This document shows positions 43,004-52,069 of a stretch of 64,000 nt of DNA, in pieces (position 1 is the stretch's first letter; every line of letters starts with the position of its first letter). A program made the position numbers and the translations under genes. The stretch is from the NCBI GenBank assembly GCA_963678305.2, contig CAXXVV010000017.1, positions 62,001 through 126,000 of the forward strand, written 5' to 3'. The DNA comes from G963676655 sp963678305 (lineage in GTDB: Bacteria > Verrucomicrobiota > Lentisphaeria > Victivallales > Victivallaceae). Below the pieces are notes generated by a model, which did not search any database, was not told where the DNA came from, and saw only the letters and a list, made by a program, of their open reading frames with translations.

Positions 43004-44107
43004 ATGCCTTTTGACAGTGGAAATATTACGTTGACCTTCTTCAGACTTCCGGCCAGCCTGCCGGAAAATGTACTGGATCTCTTGCACGCCGGCCGGGCCG
43101 GTACGCTTGATGCCGTAAAAACCGAACCGGTTTACGGTTGGGTAAGCGGGCGCCATCTGCTGGAAAGCGACATCAACGAGGAAACCGCGATCTGCGGCGG
43201 TCATATCTATATCAACCTGCGAAAGGCTGAACGAAAAATTCCCTCCACCCTGCTGACCGCGATCTGCCGTCGCGAGGAACTTGTTTTCATGCAGGCCAAC
43301 GACTGTACCGTGGTACCGCGGAAAGTGCGTCGACAGATCAAGCAGGACGCAATGGAAAAACACCTGATGAAAATGCCGCCGTCCCTGACTGCGACCCCGG
43401 TTGTGATCGACAAAAACAGCAACAACCTTTATCTCGGAACCGCCTCCAACGCCCAGATCGATGATTTTGTCAGCAAATTCATCAACGCGGTCGGGATCGA
43501 GCCGCATCAGATCACGCCGGACTACATAATGGAAGTCGAAATGCAAAGCACTTCTTTCGATATTCCGATCCTGACGATCGCGGACGAAAACGACGACACC
43601 GGCTATCCGACTCCCAGCACCCCTGCCCGCGATTTCCTGACCTGGCTCTGGTACTATATGGAAAACGAAGGCGAGATGCTTGAGATCGAGGATCTCGGTT
43701 TGTTCGGCGTCTGCGTTGACGGCCCCCTGACCTTCGCCTACAGCGACAACGACCGCGGCGAAACCACGATCAAGAAAGGCAACCCGCTGCGCAGTCCTGA
43801 AGCTCAAACCGCGCTGACCATCGGCAAAAAACTCAAGAAATCAAAGCTGATGATCGCCCGCGACACCCAGATATGGTCATGTACTTTCGACGCCGACAAA
43901 TTCGCGTTCAGCGGCTTAACCCTGCCCGAAGGCGAGGAAATGGGTGATGTCCATTCTGTCTTTGAAGAACGCATTACCAACATCGAGATTTTCCGTAAAG
44001 TCATCACTGCGTTCTTCGTCAAATACGTAAACCTGACGACCAGCGACGACTGGAAAGATACCGAAGCGAAAATTGTCAAATGGGCCGAAGAACGGGAAAC
44101 CTTGTAA
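43004..44107 (+). CDS. RdgC-like recombination-associated protein
   Basis: A 367-aa soluble protein. The pattern YGWVSGRHLL, YINLRKAERKIPSTLL, RRQIKQDAMEKHLMKMPPSL, TPVVIDKNSNNLYLGTAS and DDFVSKF follows RdgC of proteobacteria (GWV, KxExKxxP, LLP, WID, AS) with the right length but low identity. RdgC rings bind DNA and modulate RecA. GAGTATATCA lies before the ATG. The next gene, folB, follows closely. The call rests on motif order only. Confidence 0.6.
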   Translation: MPFDSGNITLTFFRLPASLPENVLDLLHAGRAGTLDAVKTEPVYGWVSGRHLLESDINEETAICGGHIYINLRKAERKIPSTLLTAICRREELVFMQANDCTVVPRKVRRQIKQDAMEKHLMKMPPSLTATPVVIDKNSNNLYLGTASNAQIDDFVSKFINAVGIEPHQITPDYIMEVEMQSTSFDIPILTIADENDDTGYPTPSTPARDFLTWLWYYMENEGEMLEIEDLGLFGVCVDGPLTFAYSDNDRGETTIKKGNPLRSPEAQTALTIGKKLKKSKLMIARDTQIWSCTFDADKFAFSGLTLPEGEEMGDVHSVFEERITNIEIFRKVITAFFVKYVNLTTSDDWKDTEAKIVKWAEERETL

Positions 44108-44144
44108 TTTAATCTGTGAATTTGTAAATTTGGAGACCGGAATC

Positions 44145-44498
44145 ATGGACAGCATTTTTATTCGCGACCTGGAACTGGAAACCATCATCGGTACCAATCC
44201 GAATGAACGCGACATCCTGCAGAAAGTTATCATCAATCTGCGGCTGGATTGCGATTTGAGCGCTGCTTCGGTCAGCGACAAACTGATCGATACAGTCGAC
44301 TATGTGACCATCGAACGGGCGATAACCGATCTGGTTACCTTGTCATCATTTTTTCTGGTGGAAAAACTTGCCGGAGCGATTGCGGAAGTGTGTCTGGAAA
44401 ATCCGCTGGTCAAACACGTCAGCGTAACGATTGACAAACCAGGCGCCCTGAAACGCCCGCGAAGCGTGGCAATAAAACTGGAACGCTCCGGAGCTTAA
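44145..44498 (+). CDS. folB: Dihydroneopterin aldolase
   Basis: A 117-aa enzyme of folate synthesis from ATG 44145 (TTGGAGACCGG upstream); the longer open frame overlaps the preceding gene. Family marks: DSIFIRDLELETIIGTNPNERD, DTVDYVTIERAITDLV, FFLVEKLAGAIAEVCL and VSVTIDKPGALKRPRSV. Its 3' end overlaps the converging 44495 gene by 4 bp. Confidence 0.92.
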   Translation: MDSIFIRDLELETIIGTNPNERDILQKVIINLRLDCDLSAASVSDKLIDTVDYVTIERAITDLVTLSSFFLVEKLAGAIAEVCLENPLVKHVSVTIDKPGALKRPRSVAIKLERSGA

Positions 44499-44842
44499 CG
44501 TTTATAATAGTTCAAAGATTGTTCACTGGCGACTTCTTTGGAGATTTTGGACAATGTTTTGCCGCCGCTGTAGACCAGAAGGCGTCCCATGTAGCTGAAA
44601 CACCAGAAGATTATCAGCAAAGCTATTCCAAAGCAGGCAACCTCAAAAAATCCACCGAAAACCCGACGTCTGGCGGCAATTTTCTGATTCTTTTCACGCA
44701 GGCAATTGACACAAAGCATTTTGCCGTGATGTTCGGTGATACATTCCCGGCAAAAATGTTTGCGGCAGAGCGGACACCTGACCGCGGCCTCGCGATCCGC
44801 ATGGTTGGTACAGCGTTGCAGTTTTAACGGAACCTTAGCCAT
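44495..44842 (-). CDS. Small zinc-finger (B-box-like) membrane protein
   Basis: A 115-aa protein with an N-terminal Cys/His cluster RCTNHADREAAVRCPLCRKHFCRECITEHHGKMLC-type (about residues 10-45) that can bind two zinc ions, then one membrane helix (FEVACFGIALLIIFWCFSYM). Last gene of the long leftward cluster that starts near 54.9 kb. Its start touches the stop of the previous gene. Similar fingers occur in the 45342 and 45948 proteins. Confidence 0.72.
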   Translation of the reverse strand: MAKVPLKLQRCTNHADREAAVRCPLCRKHFCRECITEHHGKMLCVNCLREKNQKIAARRRVFGGFFEVACFGIALLIIFWCFSYMGRLLVYSGGKTLSKISKEVASEQSLNYYKR

Positions 44843-45336
44843 CAGATATTAAATCCTTTTTCCGAAGCCCGGAGACGATTTACCAGTTCCTGCTGGTCAA
44901 CCATTCCCTGCGCGGCGTTGATATGCTCACACAACTTGCGATATGCTTTCAGCGCCTTGCGCCTGCGTCCAAAATAAATTTTTTTCGTTGCGGTGAGGGT
45001 TGTTACAGTCAAATGAGTACCCGGCCCGTTCCATATATACCATAATAAACAAAGCGTCAAAATGCCTGACAGATAATAAAAAAAAGTTAGATCATTGAAC
45101 AATGCCACTCCCCAAAAGAACAAAATGAAGACAGCAGCCACAGTTATCCAGGCCGCAAAGAATCGACTGATATCCAGTTTAAGCGAATGGATGTCGTCAA
45201 AGAAAAACCTGGAATACTCCTCGGAATATCCGCCGCCTGTGGCAAACAGACAATGGTCATCAGCCACAAATACTTTGATGCTGTTTATAAAGCTGCGAAA
45301 AGATGACAGTTTACGATAGTCGTTATTTTCAGCCAT
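44842..45336 (-). CDS. Two-helix membrane protein of unknown function
   Basis: A 164-aa protein. An N-terminal ~55-residue segment (IKVFVADDHCLFATGGGYSEEYSRF) precedes two adjacent membrane helices (AAWITVAAVFILFFWGVALF and YYLSGILTLCLLWYIW), followed by a basic tail with a helical end. It may be PH-like, but no family is recognised. One base separates it from the zinc-finger gene downstream. Confidence 0.65.
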   Translation of the reverse strand: MAENNDYRKLSSFRSFINSIKVFVADDHCLFATGGGYSEEYSRFFFDDIHSLKLDISRFFAAWITVAAVFILFFWGVALFNDLTFFYYLSGILTLCLLWYIWNGPGTHLTVTTLTATKKIYFGRRRKALKAYRKLCEHINAAQGMVDQQELVNRLRASEKGFNI

Positions 45337-45341
45337 ATTAT

Positions 45342-45908
45342 TTATCCCCTCGCAATCGTCGAGACAATTATACCGATAAAGACCATCGCTTCAATGGAAG
45401 CGATAATAATTGCGGCAATAAAGCGCCAACGGTTGCGTTTGTACGGAGTATTTATCTTATTCCAGCAAACAAGTGAATAGATAATTGTTGCCGGAGCAGT
45501 GATAATCATCATAAAAGACATTATTATCGGCAATACCGCCAGAGACAAAGCAATATCGTCATGCAAGGTGGTTTTATCCCGGAGCGTTTTTATTTTTTCC
45601 TGCCCGTTATTCAAACAATCCGGACAAAGGTGCTGGCCGTCAATCTCGAGATCACACAGTGCGCACAAATAAATACCGCAATTATCGCAGGCAACAACAG
45701 CGGCATGCCCGGGATGCCTGAAACAGGCGGCTTCTTCACCTAACACCCGCTCGCCGCGTTTACCTTTTTCCGGTTCTTTCAGGATCGACGGAAATATTTC
45801 AACATAGTTGACCGCGGAACAATTTCCACAAGTCAACCGGTTGCCAAACCGCTCAACGGACCAGTCGGGAAAAACCGCGTTACAATTATTACAGCTGACC
45901 CTAAGCAT
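45342..45908 (-). CDS. Zinc-ribbon/B-box membrane protein
   Basis: A 188-aa protein. First zinc ribbon: VSCNNCNAVFPDW…LTCGNCSAVN (residues 5-40). Second B-box-like cluster: CFRHPGHAAVVACDNCGIYLCALCD…HLCPDC (about 62-100). Two C-terminal membrane helices (LAVLPIIMSFMMIITAPATI; WRFIAAIIIASIEAMVFIGI). Its combination of fingers and DUF4190-like helices parallels the neighbours on both sides. Confidence 0.75.
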   Translation of the reverse strand: MLRVSCNNCNAVFPDWSVERFGNRLTCGNCSAVNYVEIFPSILKEPEKGKRGERVLGEEAACFRHPGHAAVVACDNCGIYLCALCDLEIDGQHLCPDCLNNGQEKIKTLRDKTTLHDDIALSLAVLPIIMSFMMIITAPATIIYSLVCWNKINTPYKRNRWRFIAAIIIASIEAMVFIGIIVSTIARG

Positions 45909-45947
45909 ATTTATCTGGTATAGATAACCCGGGTTGAACAGATATGG

Positions 45948-46667
45948 TCATGCAAGGCACGTTTTTCCGAATCGAAAGCAATCATGATATACCCTATACA
46001 CAAAATAAGTCTGCTCAGAATAGCCGCCAGAAAACGCCCCGAGAGCTTTAGGAATTCCAATCGGGCCGGTACCATCGGCATTGACGACGGCAATCCCGCA
46101 AGCCTTCATACCGAGAGTCCCACCGGTCATACCAATCAATAATACACTGTACAGACCTTGAATACCAAAGCTGAAGAGTTGCAAAATGGGTACTATAGTC
46201 CGGATTTTTTCAGGATCCGGCTGCGATGACATCATTGCAAACACAATTGCAAACACAATCACGACGATCACAACCCCAATGATAATCCCGTCAAGAAAAG
46301 CTGCACAAAAACGAATCCAGAAGCCGGCATAATTCATAAAACTGGTATAGGTATTTTCCTGCATCCGGCGCAATGCCATTGGTTTACAGGCTGCACAGGA
46401 ATTTAAATTGCCGATCTCAACCAGGTCTTCGGTCGGAAATCTGTTACCACATAGTGAACAAAAGCCGCCGCCTTCGGTCACAATGTTACTTTGACCGGAA
46501 AAGTAGCGGTTCAACTCTGTCTGGTTGGCCGCCACCCAGTTGTCGCCCATTTGATCATTCCATACCAGCGTATCCGGAGAAATTGTTCCCTGCTGAATCA
46601 GCGCGGCAATCTGATTTTCATCCACCGGCCCCGCTGTTTCACCATTCAAGCCGTAATACCAATTCAT
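45948..46667 (-). CDS. GYF_2-RDD membrane protein, frameshifted at the 3' end
   Basis: A 239-aa frame. GYF_2 domain (WYYGLNGETAGPVDENQIAALI, about 1-55), a zinc ribbon (CSLCGNRFPTED…CAACKP), then an RDD membrane domain (GFWIRFCAAFLDGIIIGVV; TGGTLGMKACGIAVVNADG). After GIPKALG the frame becomes non-homologous. The expected RDD ending, GRFLAAILSRLILCIGYIM and RALHDHICSTRVIYTR, is found in another frame that runs to 45911. One base fewer in the CCCC at 46037-46040 restores it. So this is either a real indel or a sequence error; the intact gene would be 45911-46667. Confidence 0.78.
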   Translation of the reverse strand: MNWYYGLNGETAGPVDENQIAALIQQGTISPDTLVWNDQMGDNWVAANQTELNRYFSGQSNIVTEGGGFCSLCGNRFPTEDLVEIGNLNSCAACKPMALRRMQENTYTSFMNYAGFWIRFCAAFLDGIIIGVVIVVIVFAIVFAMMSSQPDPEKIRTIVPILQLFSFGIQGLYSVLLIGMTGGTLGMKACGIAVVNADGTGPIGIPKALGAFSGGYSEQTYFVYRVYHDCFRFGKTCLA

Positions 46668-46749
46668 TTCAATGCTCCTTATTTTGTTGAAATAGCTTAT
46701 ATTTAATCTGTTTCATCATGGAAAAAACTACACTTATTTAAATAAAATG

Positions 46750-47508
46750 TCAAGTTTTGTACAGAATATCCACCACATTTCTCAGGAAATTTTCATCCGG
46801 AACGCCATCAACCGCCGCTTGCGGAAACTGAACTTTACGATGAATGAGCGCCGCAAGATCAGCATAAATATCACATCTGGCATCAGGCGAAAGAGTATCG
46901 CGTCTGACCAATGCGTCAAGCAGCATCCGGCTTTCATCCGCGCTGACCGCGTCCCGCAAACGCGCACATTCCAGCGGATAATCCCGTAAAGAATTATATT
47001 TATCCGGCAATACCGAACTGAGATCCGGAGACCCCGGCACAATTTCCCGAATAACCATGGTCCCGGCCGCAATATCACCCAGGCGGCGTCCGCGCGGGTC
47101 GATAAAGGCACACCCGGCTCCAAGCATGTAGCTTAATGGCAGAAAATCAACAGACCGTAAAAGGTTGCGGATGATCACCTGTCTGGGCAGTAAACGCAAT
47201 CCCCCTGAATCGACAACCCGCAACCGCAACAGCTTTTTCCCGACAGTTCGCCCGTTCCACCACCATTCACTGGCGATCCAATACATAAAACCGATGATAA
47301 AACTAACAATAATTTTACCTGCCCAAGCAACCATTATACCGGCAAGGGGCAGGATAATTCCAACAATACTGTTAAAAATGGACATCACCGCAGAAACCAT
47401 AAAAACGTCAATAATGAAGGCAAGCATCCGCGACGGCAGACCTGCTGGATAGAGTCTGAATACGACTCCTTCGGGAGTCCTCACCCGGCATTCATTGCGT
47501 TCAATCAT
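46750..47508 (-). CDS. RDD-family membrane protein
   Basis: A 252-aa protein. The RDD domain occupies residues about 15-155: PSRMLAFIIDVFMVSAVM (R and D of the motif), GRTVGKKLLRLRVVDSGG and DPRGRRLGDIAAGTMVIRE. A helical cytoplasmic tail of about 90 residues follows. It overlaps the start of the SpoIIM-like gene's stop by 4 bp. RDD proteins commonly sit beside SpoIIM/DUF58/MoxR genes, as here. Confidence 0.88.
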   Translation of the reverse strand: MIERNECRVRTPEGVVFRLYPAGLPSRMLAFIIDVFMVSAVMSIFNSIVGIILPLAGIMVAWAGKIIVSFIIGFMYWIASEWWWNGRTVGKKLLRLRVVDSGGLRLLPRQVIIRNLLRSVDFLPLSYMLGAGCAFIDPRGRRLGDIAAGTMVIREIVPGSPDLSSVLPDKYNSLRDYPLECARLRDAVSADESRMLLDALVRRDTLSPDARCDIYADLAALIHRKVQFPQAAVDGVPDENFLRNVVDILYKT

Positions 47509-48530
47509 CCCTGCACCTCCGCTTTAAACAGCTTACTCCAGATACGGTCAGACAAGACCAGCCAGACAATCAGAACCAACAGTTGGCATATCCCGAAGAA
47601 TATCTTTACCGAATAAGAAATTTCAGGTTCGTGATGCTGTGAAAAGAAAGCCTCGACCAGCCCGGCCCAAACCAGCATTATCGCAATCCCGCCGATCAAG
47701 GTAACCAGGTCACCCGTTTTTCGGCGGAGTTCCCGGCGGCGGGAACCTGAAGGCTTGAACAGACAACCAGCCAGCACAAAACCGGCCTGCCCCGCGATCA
47801 GAACCGCGGGAATCTCAAACGCACCGTGCGGCAGCAGCCATCCGGTCACAAATGCGGTGAACCCGGCAGAGCAAAACTCCGCGACAACCGCTCCCAGAAG
47901 AACCCCGTTATAGAACATCACCACAATTGTCCCGATCCCGAAAGTCATTCCCAACGCTAAAGCAAGAATAGAGACCTTGATATTGTTGACCATTAATTGC
48001 GCCGCAAACAACGGCGCGGCTCCGTCTTTAAGTTTTTTACGACCTTGCCGGTCAGTTCTCTCCTCTTCTTCGACCCGTTGTTTCGGAGATTGATAAAGAT
48101 GCCCGAACTGACGCGGGATCATGGCATCTTTGGCCGCACTGTCGGTCAGCACCGCAACGCCCCCGAACAATCCTCCCGCCAGGAAAATCGTTACCGCCAG
48201 CAAAAAAGCATTGATGTTACGTTTGAAAGTATTGGGAAAAACAAAAAATAGCCAGTAAAAAGGCCTGAACTTAATCTTCCGGCTGCCGTGGGAATGAATT
48301 TCCGCATAGGACCGGGCCACCAGAGATTCAAGATAGATGCGTAATTCGCGCTCACCGGAGAACGAAGACATTTTCACCAGATCGCCGGAAGCCCGTTCAT
48401 AAAGATAACCAAAACGCTTCAACCGCTCAGCACTGAACTTGATTCCCTGCTTCCGGTCCTCGATGATAACTTCAAGTTCATCCCAGTATTGCTTTTCGCT
48501 TTCAATAAATTTTTTCAGATCGAGAATCAC
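47505..48530 (-). CDS. SpoIIM (stage II sporulation protein M)-like membrane protein
   Basis: A 341-aa protein. A cytoplasmic helical N-terminus (FIESEKQYWDELEVIIED), then about six membrane helices typical of the SpoIIM/DUF95 family, with the signature LPHGAFEIPAVLIAGQAGF. There is no other sporulation gene, so the role is not sporulation. Overlaps the DUF58 gene by 4 bp and the RDD gene by 4 bp. Confidence 0.87.
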   Translation of the reverse strand: MILDLKKFIESEKQYWDELEVIIEDRKQGIKFSAERLKRFGYLYERASGDLVKMSSFSGERELRIYLESLVARSYAEIHSHGSRKIKFRPFYWLFFVFPNTFKRNINAFLLAVTIFLAGGLFGGVAVLTDSAAKDAMIPRQFGHLYQSPKQRVEEEERTDRQGRKKLKDGAAPLFAAQLMVNNIKVSILALALGMTFGIGTIVVMFYNGVLLGAVVAEFCSAGFTAFVTGWLLPHGAFEIPAVLIAGQAGFVLAGCLFKPSGSRRRELRRKTGDLVTLIGGIAIMLVWAGLVEAFFSQHHEPEISYSVKIFFGICQLLVLIVWLVLSDRIWSKLFKAEVQG

Positions 48531-49840
48531 AGTAACTGCCTCCGCTTTATTTGCAGATAAGAATTTATCATATCAATGCTCAGGTTATCCCGGGTCGAAG
48601 TGCTGAAGCCAACACCGTGACGGTGCAGTTCCAACGCCCGGTTCTCCAGTTCGGCCCATTTCAAATGTCCGGCCAGGCCGCGATAAACATCCTCAATATG
48701 TTCGAACTCCCGACTGTACATCGGGTCGATTCCCTCATGATTCAGCATATTGACCATACAGACGTGTTTGCTGCCGACAAGCTCGATATCGCGAATAAAC
48801 TCTTCCGCCGGCAGCGCATTGCTGATATCAGTCAGAAAAAACATCAACGAGCGGCGCGGAATACGGTTGCGGATGAACGAAAACAGCGTATTAAAGTCAG
48901 GCGGCACATTCTGCGGCTGCACCGCGAAGACCGCATTGCGGCAGGTTTTGGAGGCCGAGCCACCGGTCATCGCCGGAATGAAATTACGCACTTTTGAGTC
49001 AAAAATCACAATCCCGAAAGCATCGCCGTAACGTTCAGCTGCCGCACCCAATACCAACGCTGAAGCAAGGTAATAGTCAAAGTTGGTCTTTGAATTTTTT
49101 TCGATCGTACTGAAACGCGACGCATCGATCACAGCGTAGACATTCTGGGTATTTTCAACCTGAAACACTTTGCTGACCGGCTTCGCCCGGCGCGCGGTGG
49201 CTTTCCAGGCAATCGTGTCATAGCTGTCACCAGGAACGTAGTCGCGCAGACGCTCAAAGTCGCGCCCCTGCCCTGCAAAGCGCATGATGTGCGCACCGAC
49301 TTTACCGCGTTGCAGGAATATCGCCGCCATTTTCTTCTGCTCGGAAAATAGATCGGGATAAACCCGGATTTCCCCCTCCGGTTTGATCCTGCCGCGGTAG
49401 CTCCATAATCCCAGCGGTGACGGCACCTCGAATAAACATGGCGCAAACTCATAGACGCCTCGACGCTCCGGACAACATGCTATTTCAAGTTTTTCCCGTC
49501 CGCCGGAAGTCAAATTGAATCGCGCCGGCGCGGTTTCAGCCCGCAATAAAACCGGCAGGCAATGGCTGAAGTTCTCTATCCTGACGGTCTCAGCCAGATT
49601 GTTTTCCAAAATAAACGCAATCTTACCGTCAAGGAGTTGACTGCAACGCGTCACATCAGGCGCGGAAACAATAACCTTCCGATGATACCGCAAGCAGGCC
49701 GCGAAGTCAAACACCGCAACCAGCACCAGCAAACCGAGACAGCCGAGGAAAATAGTCAACAGTCCAGGCATGAACGCCAGCACGAAAGCCGGAGCCGCCG
49801 CCAATAGAGAAATAAAAACTATTTTCCGTGGAATAATCAT
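48527..49840 (-). CDS. DUF58 (VWA-like) protein
   Basis: A 437-aa protein with two N-terminal membrane helices (VFISLLAAAPAFVLAFM; LTIFLGCLGLLVLVAVF), a beta-sandwich, the DUF58 signature RDYVPGDSYDTIAWKATARRAKP, and a VWA-like domain (VYAVIDASRFS, with MIDAS-like Asp/Ser). It overlaps moxR by 4 bp; MoxR-DUF58 is a standard chaperone/adaptor pair. Confidence 0.9.
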   Translation of the reverse strand: MIIPRKIVFISLLAAAPAFVLAFMPGLLTIFLGCLGLLVLVAVFDFAACLRYHRKVIVSAPDVTRCSQLLDGKIAFILENNLAETVRIENFSHCLPVLLRAETAPARFNLTSGGREKLEIACCPERRGVYEFAPCLFEVPSPLGLWSYRGRIKPEGEIRVYPDLFSEQKKMAAIFLQRGKVGAHIMRFAGQGRDFERLRDYVPGDSYDTIAWKATARRAKPVSKVFQVENTQNVYAVIDASRFSTIEKNSKTNFDYYLASALVLGAAAERYGDAFGIVIFDSKVRNFIPAMTGGSASKTCRNAVFAVQPQNVPPDFNTLFSFIRNRIPRRSLMFFLTDISNALPAEEFIRDIELVGSKHVCMVNMLNHEGIDPMYSREFEHIEDVYRGLAGHLKWAELENRALELHRHGVGFSTSTRDNLSIDMINSYLQIKRRQLL

Positions 49841-50799
49841 CGCGGAACTGCCACTGCCTCAAAAATTTGATTAATCACTTCTCGAACCGTCGTCCCCTCA
49901 ATCTCATATTCAGGACGCAGGATAAGACGGTGTTCCAGAACCGGCAGAGCCATCTTTTTAACATCGTCAGGCGTAACGAAATCACGTTCATCCATAGCCG
50001 CGTTAATGCGCGCGGTCAGCAGCAGTGCCTGAGTCGAACGGGGACCGGCTCCAACCAGGATGGCGTTATGACGACGAGTTCCGCGAACCAGCTTCAGAAT
50101 ATATTCAACCAGGTCTTCCCGTACGGTGATCTCCTGAAAAGCCTGACGCAGTTCCGGCAGTTTTTCCGCTTCGATAACCGTCTGTAATCCTCCAGTTTCC
50201 AGCTCTTTTTCCGGCGTTTCACCGGACAACGTGCGCTGAGCGAGAATCCGTTCGGCTTCCTCCGATGGATATCCCATATTAATTTTCAGCAAAAAACGGT
50301 CTTTTTGTGCTTCCGGCAGCGGATAAGTACCTTCATACTCAATCGGATTCTGAGTGGCAAACACGGTAAAATAGTCCGGCAGATGATAGGTCTCAGAGTC
50401 GATCGTCACCTGTCGTTCCTGCATACACTGAAGAAGCGCCGACTGTGTCTTGGCGGGAGCGCGGTTGATTTCGTCTGCCAGCAGCAGTCCGGTAAAAACC
50501 GGTCCTTTGACCAGGTTAAATTTGTTATGCTGCAAGTTGAACACGTTGGTCCCGGTAATATCCGACGGCATCAGGTCCGGAGTAAACTGAATGCGCCCGG
50601 TCGGGCAATCGATAACTTTTCCGATAGTCCGGATCATCAGAGTCTTAGCAATCCCCGGCACCCCCTCGATCAAGGCATGTGAATTCGCCATGACGGTAAT
50701 CAACGCCAGGTCAATCGCCTCTTCCTGTCCGATGATAACCCTGGAGATCTCAGCCCGGGCGTCGGACAACAGTTGTTTCAGTTCAGTTAGAGTTGTCAT
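49837..50799 (-). CDS. MoxR-family AAA+ ATPase
   Basis: A 320-aa ATPase. Walker A GVPGIAKT, Walker B TGLLLADEINRAP, sensor FATQNPIEYEGTYPLPEAQKDRF, and the lid domain (VGAGPRSTQALLLTARI). MoxR proteins act as chaperones with VWA/DUF58 partners in assembling or activating enzymes or envelope complexes. AAGGAAGG before the start. Confidence 0.93.
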   Translation of the reverse strand: MTTLTELKQLLSDARAEISRVIIGQEEAIDLALITVMANSHALIEGVPGIAKTLMIRTIGKVIDCPTGRIQFTPDLMPSDITGTNVFNLQHNKFNLVKGPVFTGLLLADEINRAPAKTQSALLQCMQERQVTIDSETYHLPDYFTVFATQNPIEYEGTYPLPEAQKDRFLLKINMGYPSEEAERILAQRTLSGETPEKELETGGLQTVIEAEKLPELRQAFQEITVREDLVEYILKLVRGTRRHNAILVGAGPRSTQALLLTARINAAMDERDFVTPDDVKKMALPVLEHRLILRPEYEIEGTTVREVINQIFEAVAVPR

Positions 50800-50908
50800 A
50801 AGAAATCCTTCCTTTATATAATATCACTCATCTTAAGTCGTATAAAATATTAATTTCAACCAGGAAAATCACTAAAACCCGCGAAAAAGTATTTTTTGTG
50901 TTCAACCT

Positions 50909-52069
50909 TCAACCTTTAAATTTTTCTCTGGTTTTATAGACTCGAACACAAGCGTTATATGCATCCAGAGGTTTATTCAATTGGCATTCGGCTTTCATCT
51001 GATCACATTTATGCTTATTCAGCCGTTTACCGGGTCCGCTCTGAAGAAACTCATCCATACAAAGCTGCGGCAACTCCCGGGCGGAATAATCCCTCCGGAA
51101 AAGCCCGGCCGGAGCCGCCAGTGAATCGTTGTCAATGGTTTCCTCCGGCACTTCGCTGACCGGACGAGTCGAATCAGACGGGGTCATCAGGCTGCGCCAG
51201 ATATACAATCCCGCCGCCAGCGCCAACGCCAGCAGAAACCATTGCAGATTATACCGGTAAATCAGCCATGCGACATTTCGTGCGTGATATGACCCCAAAT
51301 GCGTCTCTTCAAACAAAATCTTTTTATTTTCACCAAGCAGATACATCAGCAACTCGCCTGAAGGACGCCCCGACATTCCTTCGTTCGACAACAAAAAACT
51401 GTCAGAACACAAAAGCAAATCTCCCGAACCGTATTTGCGCCTGACCATTACCGGTTTTCCCCGGAGCGTATAAAGCGTTTGCCACTTTTGGGCGTCGGGT
51501 ATAAAGTACCATGCGCTGTAAAAATCAAATTCCGACAGCATTTGCTTTTTCACAGCAGCAGTCGGTTTGGCTTTTGCCGGAAAAGCCGGCGGCAGAACAT
51601 GACGTTCAAGTTTCAAACCGGTATCCGGCAACTTAGGCTTTTTCAACTTGTCTTTTTCAATCTTTCTCTGCATTTTTGCAAAAGGATTTTCCTGCTCCTC
51701 CTCTTTTTTTCCGGCAATCAGGAATGGAGAATAACAAAGAACTACTCTCCCGCCGCGCAGAGCAAAGTTCAGGATATCCGGTTTTGCCTGCAGAAGACGG
51801 GAATGGGCACCGATAATTAAAACTGTATGCCCTGCGGTGTTATTTATTTCGTCAAGCGAACGCATGCTCCTGCTTACGTCAAAAGCGCCGCTCCGTTCCA
51901 GGCTCAGGTAAAGCACCTTTGTACCAAAAGGGTCACTGCGTAATGATGAAAATTGCGGATAAATATCCGAACCGCGATAGCGCAGCAAATAAAGTTCCCG
52001 GCAGACCGCCAGAAAAACAATTACTGCAGCTATGCAAATTGAAATATTTATTATTCGTTTACGTTTCAT
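50909..52069 (-). CDS. DUF4350-domain membrane protein
   Basis: A 386-aa protein from ATG 52069; the longer open frame overlaps the upstream gene needlessly. N-terminal helix (IINISICIAAVIVFLAV), then an extracytoplasmic DUF4350 domain (YLSLERSGAFDVSRSM; NFALRGGRVVLCYSPFLI; KYGSGDLLLCSDSFLLSNEG), a second helix (WFLLALALAAGLYIWRSL) and a cytoplasmic tail. It overlaps the previous gene by 11 bp. The 109-bp gap to moxR contains a possible short relic of the dispersed repeat (CCCGCGAAAAAGTATTTTTT). Confidence 0.82.
   Translation of the reverse strand: MKRKRIINISICIAAVIVFLAVCRELYLLRYRGSDIYPQFSSLRSDPFGTKVLYLSLERSGAFDVSRSMRSLDEINNTAGHTVLIIGAHSRLLQAKPDILNFALRGGRVVLCYSPFLIAGKKEEEQENPFAKMQRKIEKDKLKKPKLPDTGLKLERHVLPPAFPAKAKPTAAVKKQMLSEFDFYSAWYFIPDAQKWQTLYTLRGKPVMVRRKYGSGDLLLCSDSFLLSNEGMSGRPSGELLMYLLGENKKILFEETHLGSYHARNVAWLIYRYNLQWFLLALALAAGLYIWRSLMTPSDSTRPVSEVPEETIDNDSLAAPAGLFRRDYSARELPQLCMDEFLQSGPGKRLNKHKCDQMKAECQLNKPLDAYNACVRVYKTREKFKG

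Noticed and set aside
43001..43807. 268-aa minus-strand frame opposite the RdgC-like gene
   Set aside because: Shadow; the plus-strand protein has ordered family motifs and operon context.
47505..48530. Evidence of endospore formation from the SpoIIM-like gene
   Set aside because: SpoIIM/DUF95 proteins are widespread in non-sporulating bacteria with MoxR/DUF58 genes, and no other sporulation gene is present.
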